Notes: a model not told the origin generated them from the letters alone. Positions 16,979 through 26,887 are shown, counted from the stretch's first letter. The stretch: 64,000 bases of DNA from Bradyrhizobium quebecense (GCF_013373795.3 NZ_CP088022.1:3720001-3784000), one strand, 5' to 3'. Program-made: numbers and translations.

Positions 16979-18586
16979 TCACTTCACCAGCGCCTCGACC
17001 TCCTTGCGGAATGCCTGGCGCGAGCCGTCGCGAGAGTAGAACATGTGGCCGCCGGGATAGACCGCGAGCCTGGTGCGGCTCGGACCCGCGAAGGCCGGCA
17101 GCTGGTCGAGGATGATCTTCGAGGCGAAGTACGGCGTCGCGAGATCGAACAGGCCGTGACCGATCAGGAGCTTCAGCTTGGGGTCGAGCGCCAGCATCTG
17201 GCGCAGCTGCGTCACCGATTCCGGCGGGCTGATGCCGTGGCCGAACTCCCAGCCCTTGTTCACGCTTTCGCTGAGCAGATGATAGGAGCCGTCCGGCCGC
17301 CAGTTCAGTCTGCGCGTCGTGAGATCGACGGCGGCGCTGGTCAGCGGCGCCATCAGCGGATCGCCGGACGGATCGTTGAAGCGGAAGGAGCTGGAGTCCG
17401 GATAGGGATCGAAGCCTTCGACCGAGGCATCGTAGCGGCCGGTCACCTTGCCGTTCTTGCGATCGAACTCGCGGCGGAATTCGCCGATGTCGAATCGGCC
17501 GGCGAGCCTGCGGCTCACCGCCGGATCGATGCCGGTCAGGCTCGCGACCTTGTCGGCGAGCCGCGTGGTGGCCTCGGTATCGGCCTGCCCTTTGACGAGA
17601 TCGAGCAGGAAGTCGCCGCGCGCGTAGCTCTCGACGTCGGCAAGATCCTCGCGCGTCACGGGCCCCCTGGCCTGTCGCGCGACCGCCGTCATGGTCGGCA
17701 GGCTCGCGACATATTGCAGGATACTGGAGCCGGTATAGTCGCGGAAATCGAGCACCGGCGAGATCAGGATCAGGCCGCGTACGCCGACACCCTGCTGCAT
17801 TTGCAGATTGCGCACCACCTTGGGCCCGCGAATGCCGCCATAGCTTTCGCCGGTGACGTATTTCGGCGAGGTCAGCCGGTCGTATTTCTCCAGCCAGCGG
17901 CGGATCACCAGCGCGACCGAATTGGCATCGCCATCGACGGTGAAGAAGCGCTTGCGCGCATCCTCCGAGGTGGTGACGAAACGGCTGTAGCCGGTGCCGA
18001 CCGGATCGATGAAGACAAGATCGGTGAAATCGAGCCAGGTATCCGCATTCGGCTGCAGCTCCGGCGAGGCCGACGATACCGCTCCGTCGAACGGCAGTCG
18101 CCACGGCCCGACATTGCCGAATTGCAGCCAGGCGGAAGCGGAGCCCGGCCCGCCGTTGAACAGGAACGTCACCGGGCGGCTCGCCTTCTCGGCGCCATCG
18201 AGCTGATAGGAGGTGTAGGCGATGTCGGCGAGCGGCTCGCCCTTGTCGTCGAACACGCGGATCGAGCCCGCGGTCGCGCTGAAGGCGAGCGTGCGGCCGG
18301 GCAGCGCGACCGATTGCTTGGTCGTGGAATCCGGCGGCAGGCGGTGCTGCTCGGCGGTCGACGCATTGGCCGCAGCGCTGGCGCCGGAGCCCGTCTCGCC
18401 GCGCCCTGCCCGTCCCTTCTGGCCGCTTGGGTTCTGACCGCTTGGGGCCTGCGCGCTCGGCGACGGCGACGGCTGCGGGGTCTCGTCGTCGGCCCGCACC
18501 GCGGTTGCGAGGCAGGCCACCAGCAACGCCGCGGTGAGCTGTGTCGCAAAACTGTTAGCCATGCCGTTCACTCCCTGGGCCGACAT
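16979..18586 (-). CDS. S10 family serine carboxypeptidase, exported
   Basis: 535 residues with a signal peptide (FATQLTAALLVACLATAVRA). A low-complexity Ser/Pro/Gly linker (~30-70) precedes the alpha/beta-hydrolase fold. The catalytic triad is visible: Ser in GESYGGIRGPKV, Asp in GHGLFDLATPYFAS and His in YPGGHMFYSRDGS. The oxyanion/substrate region reads NGGPGSASAWLQFGNVGPW. The family removes C-terminal residues from peptides; bacterial members are periplasmic or secreted and of little-known role. Isolated gene flanked by repeats. Confidence 0.9.
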   Translation of the reverse strand: MSAQGVNGMANSFATQLTAALLVACLATAVRADDETPQPSPSPSAQAPSGQNPSGQKGRAGRGETGSGASAAANASTAEQHRLPPDSTTKQSVALPGRTLAFSATAGSIRVFDDKGEPLADIAYTSYQLDGAEKASRPVTFLFNGGPGSASAWLQFGNVGPWRLPFDGAVSSASPELQPNADTWLDFTDLVFIDPVGTGYSRFVTTSEDARKRFFTVDGDANSVALVIRRWLEKYDRLTSPKYVTGESYGGIRGPKVVRNLQMQQGVGVRGLILISPVLDFRDYTGSSILQYVASLPTMTAVARQARGPVTREDLADVESYARGDFLLDLVKGQADTEATTRLADKVASLTGIDPAVSRRLAGRFDIGEFRREFDRKNGKVTGRYDASVEGFDPYPDSSSFRFNDPSGDPLMAPLTSAAVDLTTRRLNWRPDGSYHLLSESVNKGWEFGHGISPPESVTQLRQMLALDPKLKLLIGHGLFDLATPYFASKIILDQLPAFAGPSRTRLAVYPGGHMFYSRDGSRQAFRKEVEALVK

Positions 18587-18724
18587 TTACGCATATCACT
18601 AGCGAACTGCGCTAGTCTGGCGGTACCCGTTGGGCATCGGGTCTCTCACGGGACCATCTCGACAAGGCCGCCCGGGATGTATAGACGAGCGCGGCGTGTT
18701 CCGTGCCAAACGAGTTCGTGAGCG

Positions 18725-19504
18725 ATGGCTAGCTCCAAGCGGTATGACAAGATCGCCTTCGTCGCCAGCGCGAGCGCGGAAGCGCAGACCGCGCTCGAGC
18801 AGCTGACCGCGATGTACGGCAACCATTCGGCCGCCGATGCCGACGTCGTGGTTGCGCTCGGCGGCGACGGATTGATGCTGCAGACGCTGCACGCCAACAT
18901 GCGCAGCGGCAAGCCTATCTACGGCATGCATCGCGGCACGGTCGGCTTCCTGATGAACGAATATTCGACGCACGATCTGCGCACGCGGTTGGCCGCCTCG
19001 CGGGAGTCGCTGATCAATCCTCTCCTGATGCGCGCGACCGACATCCACGGCGCGGTGCATCTGCATCACGCCATCAACGAGGTCGCGCTGTTCCGGCAGA
19101 CCTACCAGGTCGCGAAGCTGCGCATCCTGATCGACGAGCATGAGCGGATGCCCGAGCTGATGGCCGACGGCATCCTGGTGGCGACGCCGGCGGGATCGAC
19201 CGCCTACAATCTCTCCGCCCAGGGGCCGATCCTGCCGATCAACGCGGCGCTCCTGGCGCTCACCCCCATCAGCGCGTTCCGGCCGCGGCGCTGGCGCGGC
19301 GCGCTGCTGCCGAATTCCGCCTTCGTGGTGATCGAGGTGATCGAGGACGAGAAGCGCCCGGTCGCCGCGGTCGCCGACCATGACGAGGTCCGCGACGTCC
19401 GCCGGGTCGAGGTGCTCTCCGACAAGACGATCGCGATGCGGATGCTGTTCGATCCCGGCCACTCGCTGGAAGAGCGCATCCTGCGCGAGCAGTTCGGCTA
19501 CTGA
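18725..19504 (+). CDS. nadK: NAD kinase
   Basis: 259-residue cytosolic enzyme phosphorylating NAD to NADP. The GGDG motif ([14 protein letters not shown], ~residues 43-50) and the glycine-rich NAD-binding [18 protein letters not shown] are intact. [15 protein letters not shown] matches the conserved loop. Length and motifs match the short alphaproteobacterial form. It stands alone, in the same direction as a response-regulator gene that begins about 100 bases later. Confidence 0.93.
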   Translation: MASSKRYDKIAFVASASAEAQTALEQLTAMYGNHSAADADVVVALGGDGLMLQTLHANMRSGKPIYGMHRGTVGFLMNEYSTHDLRTRLAASRESLINPLLMRATDIHGAVHLHHAINEVALFRQTYQVAKLRILIDEHERMPELMADGILVATPAGSTAYNLSAQGPILPINAALLALTPISAFRPRRWRGALLPNSAFVVIEVIEDEKRPVAAVADHDEVRDVRRVEVLSDKTIAMRMLFDPGHSLEERILREQFGY

Positions 19505-19612
19505 CGGCGTACCGCCCCACCCTGCCCGGCAACCAATCATTAACCGCGGGCGGGATATGGTTAACGCTGGGTAATACCGCATTGGCCCGGTATGCCCGTT
19601 CGGGACCGGACC

Positions 19613-20158
19613 ATGTATCGCATCGATTTCAACAAGCTGCGATTTTTGATTTGCGACGACAATCCGCACATGCGCCGCATCCTGCGGACGCTGCTGCATT
19701 CATTCGGCGCGCGCGAGGTGTATGAGGCCGAGGACGGCGCCACCGCGCTCGAGATGTACACCCATTACGTGCCCGACATCGTCATCACCGACTGGTCGAT
19801 GCCGATCTTCGACGGCCTCGAGCTCGCGCAGATGATCCGGCAGCCGGAATCCAAGGGCAATCCCTACGCGCCGATCATCATGCTGACCGGACATTCCGAG
19901 AAGCGCCGCGTCACCGTGGCGCGAGATGCCGGCGTCACCGAATTCCTGGCCAAGCCGATCTCGGCCAAGGGCCTCTACCAGCGCATCATGAACGTGGTCG
20001 CCAACCCGCGCCCGTTCATCAAGACCAAGACCTATTTCGGTCCCGACCGCCGCCGCAACACCACCAATACCTATATCGGCCCCGAACGCCGCGGCAGCGG
20101 CGAGGTCGAAATCCTGCAACAGCCGTCGCTGCTCGAGAAGGCGCGCTCGACCATTTAG
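19613..20158 (+). CDS. Single-domain response regulator with C-terminal extension
   Basis: 181 residues. A CheY-like receiver domain occupies ~1-130: acidic pair in LICDDNPHMRRIL, phospho-acceptor Asp in DIVITDWSMPIFDG, and the Thr and Lys in IIMLTGHSEKRR and EFLAKPIS. The tail (~135-181) has two similar segments, TYFGPDRRRNTT and TYIGPERRGSGE, and no DNA-binding domain. The GPDRR motif recurs in other alphaproteobacterial chemotaxis-like regulators. The gene is followed after 9 bases by an Hpt-domain gene, pointing to a phosphorelay. An alternative start 21 bases upstream is possible. Confidence 0.85.
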   Translation: MYRIDFNKLRFLICDDNPHMRRILRTLLHSFGAREVYEAEDGATALEMYTHYVPDIVITDWSMPIFDGLELAQMIRQPESKGNPYAPIIMLTGHSEKRRVTVARDAGVTEFLAKPISAKGLYQRIMNVVANPRPFIKTKTYFGPDRRRNTTNTYIGPERRGSGEVEILQQPSLLEKARSTI

Positions 20159-20167
20159 GATATCGCC

Positions 20168-20746
20168 ATGGCGAAAGACAAACCCGGGACGATCGAGGTC
20201 AAGAGTTTCGGCACCCATCATGTCATCACGCAGCCGAACCCGCTGCGCAAGGTGCTGCTGCGCGTCCCCGAGAGCGATCTCGACGATCCGGTCGGCCGCG
20301 CCGAAAAGGCGCTCGCCGGGCTGTCGGGCGAGTTCAAGGAATGGATGACGATCGAGGCCGACCGCCTCTCCGCCGCGCACGCCACGGTGCAACGCGAGGG
20401 CTTCAACGACAACACGCGCGATGAGCTGTTCCGCGCCGCGCACGACATCAAGGGCGATGCCGCGACATTCGGCTATCCGTCGGCGGCGGCGGCGGCCGAG
20501 AGCCTGTGCCGCATCATCGAGCACGCGCCTGACCTCGCCGCGGTGCCGGCGCAGCTGATTGCCCACCACATTAATGCCGTGCAGGCGATCGTACGTAACC
20601 GCACCAAGCTCGACACCGCGGTCGTGGCCGGCGTGCTGAGCAAGCAGCTCCGCGGCATCGCCGATGAATTCCTGACCCACGCCAACCGCGACCGGCCCGA
20701 ACATCTCGAGGCCATCCTCGCGCCAAGCATCGCACCTGGCGAATAG
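20168..20746 (+). CDS. Hpt domain phosphotransfer protein
   Basis: 192-residue, mainly helical protein. The phospho-accepting His lies in AAHDIKGDAATFGYPSAAAA, the typical Hpt core (~residue 88). An N-terminal region (~1-60) and a C-terminal helix-rich region flank it. The gene follows the receiver-only response regulator by 9 bases, so the two probably exchange phosphate. No histidine kinase is adjacent; the donor must lie elsewhere. Confidence 0.85.
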   Translation: MAKDKPGTIEVKSFGTHHVITQPNPLRKVLLRVPESDLDDPVGRAEKALAGLSGEFKEWMTIEADRLSAAHATVQREGFNDNTRDELFRAAHDIKGDAATFGYPSAAAAAESLCRIIEHAPDLAAVPAQLIAHHINAVQAIVRNRTKLDTAVVAGVLSKQLRGIADEFLTHANRDRPEHLEAILAPSIAPGE

Positions 20747-20805
20747 CCGCGCGCCTCGGCGGCGGCCACGGCTTCAATCATCGTCAATCTCGGGAAACGC
20801 GACCT

Positions 20806-21987
20806 TCAGGCCGCGATCAGATCGTCGTCGTAAGGCAGCACCGCGATCGCGTCTTCCGCGGCGAGTTCCTCGCAGAACATGCGCGCATCCTCGCGAGCCG
20901 ATTCGGTCGCAAAGCGGCGCAGCAGGATCAGCAGCGGCTCGGCGGCCGAATGATCGGTCTCGCAATGGGTCAGCACGCGCTCGACCATGCGGCGATGCAG
21001 CCGCGCGGCACCGTCGCCGCTGTCAACATAGCCGACCTCGTGGCTGGCCTCGAGCGCGACGCGGAACGCCGCGTAGGTGGATTCCGGCAGGCCGGCGCGA
21101 CGCAGCAGCGCCTGCAGGCCGTTGCCGCCGCGGTCGTTCAACAGCGCGGAAACCCGGCCATAGGGCAGTCCGGACAGTTCGGCGAGCGCAGCCCCGAACA
21201 GGTCGAGATTGCCCGACAGCAGCGCGCGCAGGATCAGCCCGGCAGTGAGCTGGCCGGTGGCACGCAGATGCGTGATCAGGTTCTGCATGTCGTCGCCGAA
21301 GGCACGCGCGGCGATGTTCACCGTGGAGCGCTCCTTCGCCTCGCCGGCGATGCGGTCGGCGCGGTCGGCGCCGAGCCAGTTTCGCGCGACGACGAACTGC
21401 GCCAGCGTGTCGGAGAGCTTTGCGACCAGCGCGAGCCGCGTCGCCGACGGCAAATCTTCCAGCTGCAACATCGATTCACGGATGGCGGCGAGATGGCCGT
21501 GGCGCTCGACGATGCGGTCCCAGGAGAATGGCGCAAGCCCGGCGGAGGGATTCTCGATCAGCTCGAGCGCGGCCGCCGCCGAGCCGACCTCGGCAATCGC
21601 CGCGGCGACCGAGGCCGGCAGATTGGCGCGGCGCGCGATCGCGCACTGCATCTCGTCGGAGCCGGTCGCGACGAGGTCGACCAGGTCGGCATCGATCAGC
21701 AGAGGTGAATGCTCCAGCACCGGCAGCGCGATCGCCGGCTGGTCGGCCGACAGCGCCTGCACGATCGTAGCCGGCGCCTCCGCGCTGTATGCAAACACCT
21801 CGGCCATCGCCTGTCGCACCAGCGGCGACGGGTCGTCGAGCAGCATCAGCAGCGCGCCTTCGGCTGCGATGCGGTCGTCCTCGGTGAGATCCGAAATGAG
21901 CCAGGCCCGGGCCAACGCCCGCGTCGCCTCTGCCCGCTCGCCTGCCGGAGCGGTCCTAATCCAACTAATGAACTGCCGAACGATCAT
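20806..21987 (-). CDS. DUF2336 domain-containing protein
   Basis: 393 residues, almost wholly alpha-helical with Ala/Leu-rich helical pairs such as DDPSPLVRQAMAEVFAYSAEAP, suggesting HEAT-like repeats. The phrasing of the N-terminal half matches DUF2336, a soluble alphaproteobacterial family of unknown biochemical role. It is convergent with the response-regulator/Hpt pair. A link to signalling is only context. Confidence 0.75.
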   Translation of the reverse strand: MIVRQFISWIRTAPAGERAEATRALARAWLISDLTEDDRIAAEGALLMLLDDPSPLVRQAMAEVFAYSAEAPATIVQALSADQPAIALPVLEHSPLLIDADLVDLVATGSDEMQCAIARRANLPASVAAAIAEVGSAAAALELIENPSAGLAPFSWDRIVERHGHLAAIRESMLQLEDLPSATRLALVAKLSDTLAQFVVARNWLGADRADRIAGEAKERSTVNIAARAFGDDMQNLITHLRATGQLTAGLILRALLSGNLDLFGAALAELSGLPYGRVSALLNDRGGNGLQALLRRAGLPESTYAAFRVALEASHEVGYVDSGDGAARLHRRMVERVLTHCETDHSAAEPLLILLRRFATESAREDARMFCEELAAEDAIAVLPYDDDLIAA

Positions 21988-22148
21988 GGTCCTGCCGGCT
22001 TACGCAACGAGACGGCATCGACATACGACGCCACTACAAGGAAAAATAAACCATGACGCTTAACAAAGGGTTCACCATAAACGTTTGGGATTATTGACGT
22101 TTCGTTAAGACGGCCACAGCGCGCCAACGCACCTGCGAAGCCAGCAAT

Positions 22149-23153
22149 CTAGCCGCTGCTGTAAGTGCCGTTCGGATCGCTGAACAGATCAAGCCGCCCG
22201 GGCGCTCGGACCTTTGGCGTCGCCGACGTGGTCAGCGAGGCGGAATTGCCCCACAGTTCCTGCACCGCCGGCGAGATCGGCTCCGAACGGTCGCCGCCCT
22301 GGTAGAGCGAGCGGAAGGCCGGCGCCGGCTGTGCCGATGCGACGGCCGAGGTCGCACCGGCTGATGAGGCCGCGCGGGCATTCGGGAAGGTCGAAAGATA
22401 GGACGCAGTGTCCATGGCCGGCGCCTGTGTCGGCGCAGCGCTTGCGATCGCATAAGGCGACATGGTGTCGCCGCCCGCCGCGGCAAACGCCGTGCGCGTG
22501 TCGTTCGAATTCGCAGCCGCGGCGTAGCGTGTGGTCAACACCGAATAGACTTGGCTGACGCTGCGCGCGCTGCCCGATTTGTCGTAGAAGATCGACTGGT
22601 TGGCGGCCGCCGCTTTCGGAAACATCGCTGCGGCATTGGCGCTCGGACTGTCCTCGGCGCTCGAGATCAGCTTGCCTGCGCCGCCGACGCCCATGAAATG
22701 CGCCATATAGAGCTCGGCATCGGTCGGACGACGGCCGAGCGTGCCGGTGAGCTTGAAGCTGTTGGATTGCGTCAACACCGCGGCCATCGACGACGCCGCA
22801 TCGGGATCGTCGCGCAGCTTCATGACCGCGCTCCGCGCTGAGGGATCGCTGACCGAATAACTGCCGTCGGAATTTTTGGTGATGGCGTCGGCATACTGGC
22901 CGTAGCCGAGCTGGCTTCCAGCCTCCTTGACGGTGCCGAGCCAGGTCTGGTCGATGAATTGATAAAGTCCATGCGCCGACGAGGTCGTGGCACCGGCCCG
23001 CGGATTGAAATTGGATTCCATCTTCGCGGTCGTGAGCAAATATTCGAAGCTCGTGCCGGTGGTCGCGGCCGCCTGCTTGATCGAACCGGCGACCTTCAGG
23101 CGCGAAGCATCGACACCTGCCGAAGCCGTCGCATTGAAGAGGTCGACCGCCAT
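22149..23153 (-). CDS. Lytic transglycosylase-like protein (SLT domain)
   Basis: 334 residues from the ATG at 23153. An SLT lysozyme-like domain lies near the N-terminus: the catalytic Glu is in TTAKMESNFNPRAGAT and the fold continues through SAHGLYQFIDQTWLGTVKEAG. The remainder (~190-334) is Ala/Ser/Thr-rich and probably disordered. No signal peptide is evident, unusual for an enzyme acting on peptidoglycan; export as a flagellar- or secretion-associated muramidase is possible. Two in-frame starts exist; the chosen one (MAVDLFNATAS) avoids a Cys/Pro-rich extension. Confidence 0.75.
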   Translation of the reverse strand: MAVDLFNATASAGVDASRLKVAGSIKQAAATTGTSFEYLLTTAKMESNFNPRAGATTSSAHGLYQFIDQTWLGTVKEAGSQLGYGQYADAITKNSDGSYSVSDPSARSAVMKLRDDPDAASSMAAVLTQSNSFKLTGTLGRRPTDAELYMAHFMGVGGAGKLISSAEDSPSANAAAMFPKAAAANQSIFYDKSGSARSVSQVYSVLTTRYAAAANSNDTRTAFAAAGGDTMSPYAIASAAPTQAPAMDTASYLSTFPNARAASSAGATSAVASAQPAPAFRSLYQGGDRSEPISPAVQELWGNSASLTTSATPKVRAPGRLDLFSDPNGTYSSG

Positions 23154-23260
23154 CTGTCCGGGTGCCTTGCCGGGCGCCGGCAATCGGCACCCATGTCCCG
23201 ACAACCTGCCGCAATTATGGTTAACGGCACGTTAAGATCCAGAGAGCCCAGCAGGACCCG

Positions 23261-23689
23261 CTATTTGCGGTAGACCTGCGCCGGATCGAACAGCCGCTCG
23301 GCGTCGACAAAGGACAGGCTGACATTGCCGCCCTCGCCCTTCACGGCGCGATAGAAACAGGAGCGCCGTCCGGTGTGGCAGGCCGCGCCGATCTGCTCGA
23401 CCTTGATCCACACCGCGTCCTGATCGCAATCCGTCCGGATCTCGATCACGCGCTGGGTCTGGCCCGAGCTTTCGCCCTTGCGCCACAGCGCATTGCGCGA
23501 GCGGCTGAAGTACCAGCCCTCACCGGTCGCGATCGTCTTGCGCAGGGCTTCGTCGTTCATGTGCGCGACCATCAGCACGTCGCCGGTCGCGGCATCGGTC
23601 GCGACGCAGGTCACAAGACCTGTCGCGTCGAATTTGGGCTGGAAGGCCAGCCCTTCTTCGCGGTCGTGATCGTGGGTCGATGCGGACAC
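23261..23689 (-). CDS. hisI: Phosphoribosyl-AMP cyclohydrolase
   Basis: 142-residue enzyme of histidine biosynthesis that opens the purine ring of PR-AMP. Metal-binding Asp residues are in [15 protein letters not shown] and zinc-binding cysteines in [13 protein letters not shown]. Length fits the monofunctional HisI without a fused HisE. It lies 28 bases after folE in the same direction, an arrangement shared with other rhizobia, so both are likely on one transcript. Confidence 0.93.
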   Translation of the reverse strand: MSASTHDHDREEGLAFQPKFDATGLVTCVATDAATGDVLMVAHMNDEALRKTIATGEGWYFSRSRNALWRKGESSGQTQRVIEIRTDCDQDAVWIKVEQIGAACHTGRRSCFYRAVKGEGGNVSLSFVDAERLFDPAQVYRK

Positions 23690-23717
23690 GGAAAACCTCG
23701 CTCAGGAAAATGCGAGG

Positions 23718-24398
23718 TTACCGGTTCGGTCCTCGCACCAGGGACAGGAAACGCTGCTGCTCCGCCGGATTGTCGCGGAACATGCCGGTAAAGCGGCTGG
23801 TGAAGGTCGATGCACCATGCTTGGCGACGCCGCGCACCGACATGCAGGTATGCTCCGCCTCGATCAGCACGGCAACGCCACGGGGCTTGAGCACCTCGTC
23901 GATCGCGGCCGCGACCTGCGCGGTGAGATGCTCCTGGGTCTGCAGGCGGCGAGCGAAGATATCGGTCAGCCGCGCCAGCTTGGAGAGACCCACGACGCGC
24001 TCCACCGGCGTGTAGGCGATATGCGCCCTGCCGTAGAACGGCATCATGTGATGTTCGCACTGCGAGGTGAATTCGATGTCGCGGACCAGGACGAAATCGT
24101 CGTAGCCGGCGGTCTCGCCGAAGGTACGGTTCAGCACCTCGGCCGGGCACTGATGATAGCCCTGATAGAGCTCGTCATAGGCCTCGACGACGCGGCGCGG
24201 CGTGTCGAGCAGGCCCTCGCGGCCGGTGTTCTCGCCGATATAGGCGAGCAGCGTCTTCACGGCGTCCTCGGCCTCCGCCCGCGACGGGCGCGGCTGGTCG
24301 GCACGGACGGCCGCCGCCAGGAATTCTGAGGGGTCGAGCTCGCTGGCCTTCGCATCGGCCGGCTTGTTGGGGCGAATCGATTTGATCAAGGCGTCCAT
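23718..24398 (-). CDS. folE: GTP cyclohydrolase I
   Basis: 226-residue enzyme making 7,8-dihydroneopterin triphosphate from GTP, the first step of folate synthesis. The zinc ligands are in [18 protein letters not shown] (Cys, His) and [10 protein letters not shown] (Cys). [20 protein letters not shown] is the conserved pterin-binding helix. The start at 24398 is preceded by GGAGAAG; an upstream in-frame codon would add ~41 Pro/Gly/Arg-rich residues with no family match. Confidence 0.93.
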   Translation of the reverse strand: MDALIKSIRPNKPADAKASELDPSEFLAAAVRADQPRPSRAEAEDAVKTLLAYIGENTGREGLLDTPRRVVEAYDELYQGYHQCPAEVLNRTFGETAGYDDFVLVRDIEFTSQCEHHMMPFYGRAHIAYTPVERVVGLSKLARLTDIFARRLQTQEHLTAQVAAAIDEVLKPRGVAVLIEAEHTCMSVRGVAKHGASTFTSRFTGMFRDNPAEQQRFLSLVRGPNR

Positions 24399-24638
24399 GT
24401 CTTCTCCGTTCGACCGGCCAGGCATTTGCCTTTGGGCCGGATGTGTCACCGGGCAGACGGGGCGGATCGTCGAACCGCCGGGCGCCTGAGTCCCCATCTT
24501 CGTAGCACCGCCGCGGCGCAAGTGGCCCGCGGTGGAAGCATAGCCGGGCTATGTTTCGGACGATGCCGTTCATATATAGGACGGTGAGACCCAGCCGCCA
24601 AGAGCGCCCGGCGCAGCCGGAACCAGGCATCTACCCCC

Positions 24639-25085
24639 ATGCTGAACGACATTTATAACAAGCGGATCATTGAGTTGGCCGGCAATATTCCGCGCCTCGG
24701 ACGACTGGCCGAGCCGGACGCCAGTGCCACCGCTCATTCGAAATTGTGCGGTTCAACCGTCAAGGTCGACCTCAAGATGGACGGCCCCGTGGTGACGGAC
24801 TTCGCCCATGACGTGAAGGCCTGCGCGCTCGGCCAGGCCTCCTCGTCGATCATGGCGAGCCATGTGGTCGGATCGACCGCGGATGAGCTGCGCGAATTGC
24901 GCGAGACCGTCCGCAAGATGCTGAAGGAAAATGGCCAGCCTCCGCAGGGCGGCAAATGGGCCGACATCGCGCTGCTCGAGCCGGTGCGCGACTACAAGGC
25001 CCGCCATGCCTCCACGCTACTGACCTTCGACGCCGTGGTCGATGCGATCGGCCAGATCGAGGCCAAGGCAAAGCAGCCGGCGTAA
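24639..25085 (+). CDS. IscU/SufU-like iron-sulfur scaffold homologue with two of three cysteines
   Basis: 148 residues. NifU N-terminal fold with Cys37 in SKLCGSTVKV and Cys62 in VKACALGQASSSIMAS, matching two cluster ligands of IscU/SufU. The third ligand position, normally a Cys near the C-terminus, reads DYKARHASTLLTF here, with His-Ala in place of Cys. This variant seems usual in alphaproteobacteria, where SufB is the main scaffold, so it may transfer sulfur or have lost cluster assembly. Divergent from folE, with 240 bases between the two start codons. Confidence 0.8.
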   Translation: MLNDIYNKRIIELAGNIPRLGRLAEPDASATAHSKLCGSTVKVDLKMDGPVVTDFAHDVKACALGQASSSIMASHVVGSTADELRELRETVRKMLKENGQPPQGGKWADIALLEPVRDYKARHASTLLTFDAVVDAIGQIEAKAKQPA

Positions 25086-25106
25086 GCCCGACCGCCAGCC
25101 TCAACC

Positions 25107-26024
25107 TTACTGCGACGGCTGGACCGGCGCCGGGGCGGCGGTGCCGCCGGTCGGCACGACAGCCTCGGCGGTCTTGGTCGCCTTCGCGGCTTGCGGCAGC
25201 GCCTCGCCTTGCATCGCGCTGCTCACGAAGCGATCGGCGTTCTTCGGCTTCGCCTCGGCGACCGGGATTGCGTTGTCCTGATGCGGCAGCACGTCGGCGA
25301 CTGCATCGGTGGTAACGAGATTGGTCAGCCGCAATTCGGCCGCCGACAATTCGTGCAAATCTTCCCACGGCGGCACGCTGAGTGCGAGCGACAACAGCTC
25401 ACCCGCACCACCCATATCGAAGGTGTATTTGGCAAGACGACCGATATCGCGCTCGACGATCATCAGGTCCTGCGCGGTGTAGCTGGCGGCCTTGGCGTCA
25501 TCGGCGCGATCACCCATCCAGATTTGATGCACCCGGATGTGCGCGGCCGGTGGCACATAGCGCGTCTTGCCCGACAACAGCAGGAACACGCACATCGACT
25601 CGCAATAGGCATCCGGCAGCACGCTGGCGCGGTCGCCCTGCGCGGCCGCATTGACGACGCTGGTGCCGACCGTGGTCAGCGCGCCGAGACCGCGGAAGCG
25701 GCGGCCGAGCGCAATCGCGTCGTTGACCGAGCCGCCGCTGGAGTCGAGCACGATGGTGGCGCCGCTGAGCTGGCGGCTGCGCGCGAACTCGTCGAATTCC
25801 TTGGGGCTGTCGGCCGTGATGATGCCGACCGCCGACACCCAGCCGCGGCAATTCGGCTGGCATGCGATCCAGCTGAACTTCATCGGCAGCTTGCGTTCTT
25901 CGAGGGTCGAGCTGGTCTGCGTGGAGCTCCCCGCCCATGTGGCGGTGCCGGAAACCGCGAAGCAAAGGGCAACGGCGCCGGTGAGCACCCAACTGCGCAA
26001 CGAAAGCGAGTTCGCGAGCCTCAA
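25107..26024 (-). CDS. Exported ClpP-like serine protease homologue (COG3904-type)
   Basis: 305 residues from a TTG start at 26024, chosen because AAGGA lies 5 bases upstream and because it begins a clean signal peptide (LSLRSWVLTGAVALCFAV). A crotonase/ClpP-like fold is suggested by IVLDSSGGSVNDAIALGRRF. The putative nucleophile Ser sits between cysteines in YCESMCVFLLLSG, and a possible catalytic His is in HIRVHQIWMG. The C-terminal ~60 residues are Ala/Pro-rich. Function is unknown; a paralogue with the same C-x-S-x-C layout is at 32381-33670. An ATG further upstream (26168) would put ~48 polar residues before the signal peptide. Confidence 0.7.
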   Translation of the reverse strand: MRLANSLSLRSWVLTGAVALCFAVSGTATWAGSSTQTSSTLEERKLPMKFSWIACQPNCRGWVSAVGIITADSPKEFDEFARSRQLSGATIVLDSSGGSVNDAIALGRRFRGLGALTTVGTSVVNAAAQGDRASVLPDAYCESMCVFLLLSGKTRYVPPAAHIRVHQIWMGDRADDAKAASYTAQDLMIVERDIGRLAKYTFDMGGAGELLSLALSVPPWEDLHELSAAELRLTNLVTTDAVADVLPHQDNAIPVAEAKPKNADRFVSSAMQGEALPQAAKATKTAEAVVPTGGTAAPAPVQPSQ

Positions 26025-26306
26025 TTTGGTTCCTTCCCCCAAGCCCTTGGTGATGCGAGCGGTGGCAATGGCCCCATGGCAATGCGCCACGAATCTGTCA
26101 TCGGCGCGTAATGGGAACGGTAGCGTTGCTGACCTGGACCGTCCATAGAGCCCTTGCTGCAGCGCCACTGGTGCTGTGCAATAGTAGCCAACTGTGGCGT
26201 AAATATCTGCAATTGAACAGTTCCTTAGCTTGGAACCCCCGCAAGATTACGTACATACTTGCGTATGTCACCGACCGATCGTTCAACGACACACCATTCG
26301 CGATGC

Positions 26307-26618
26307 ATGGACTGTGCCACCACCATGCGCCGCATGCCGCGCAACCTTGGCCGCGCCTTGATCTGGATCTACCGGCACACGCTGTCGCCGCTGGTCGGCT
26401 ACAACTGCCGGCATCTGCCGACCTGCTCGGTCTATGGCGATGAAGCGATCGAGCGCTTCGGACTCTGGGCCGGCGGGTGGATGACGCTGGCAAGGTTGCT
26501 GCGCTGCCAGCCCTGGGGAACTTCTGGCATCGATAATGTCCCGCAGGCGAGGCCGCCTGGGGCACACTGGTATCTGCCCTGGCGCTACGGCCGCTGGCGC
26601 GGCGTCAACGACGCTTGA
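26307..26618 (+). CDS. yidD: Membrane protein insertion efficiency factor YidD
   Basis: 103 residues. The family core YRHTLSPLVGYNCRHLPTCS is followed by VYGDEAIERFGLWAG and LLRCQPWGTSGIDNVP, which together define YidD, a peripheral inner-membrane protein aiding YidC-dependent insertion. Here it is not next to rnpA or yidC. The start is uncertain: ATG codons at 26307, 26325 and 26334 are all in frame and none has a strong ribosome-binding site. Confidence 0.85.
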   Translation: MDCATTMRRMPRNLGRALIWIYRHTLSPLVGYNCRHLPTCSVYGDEAIERFGLWAGGWMTLARLLRCQPWGTSGIDNVPQARPPGAHWYLPWRYGRWRGVNDA

Positions 26619-26719
26619 TCTGTTGCGGCGCTCCCAAACGCCACGCGCATAGCTGTTCCGGCGGAACTGTGGCGATACTCGGCGCATTGTTTCATCGCCC
26701 CCTTGGCGAGGAAACAACA

Positions 26720-26887
26720 ATGCGCTGGAAACTCAGCCACAACGGGCACGATCCCCGGCAGATCGATCTGCTGGCCGTGCTTGCCCTGCTCGTCGTGATC
26801 ATTGCCGCCTACGGCTACTTCACCCACAATCCGAACAGGCCGAGCACGACGGCGTTCATCGTGCCCAGCCAGAACGTGAAATGGTGA
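26720..26887 (+). CDS. Small single-pass membrane protein (hypothetical)
   Basis: 55 residues: a charged N-terminus (MRWKLSHNGHDPRQ), one membrane segment (IDLLAVLALLVVIIAAYGYF) and a short polar tail. GAGGA lies 6 bases before the ATG. Not recognised. It is followed by the left end of the insertion-sequence block. Confidence 0.55.
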   Translation: MRWKLSHNGHDPRQIDLLAVLALLVVIIAAYGYFTHNPNRPSTTAFIVPSQNVKW

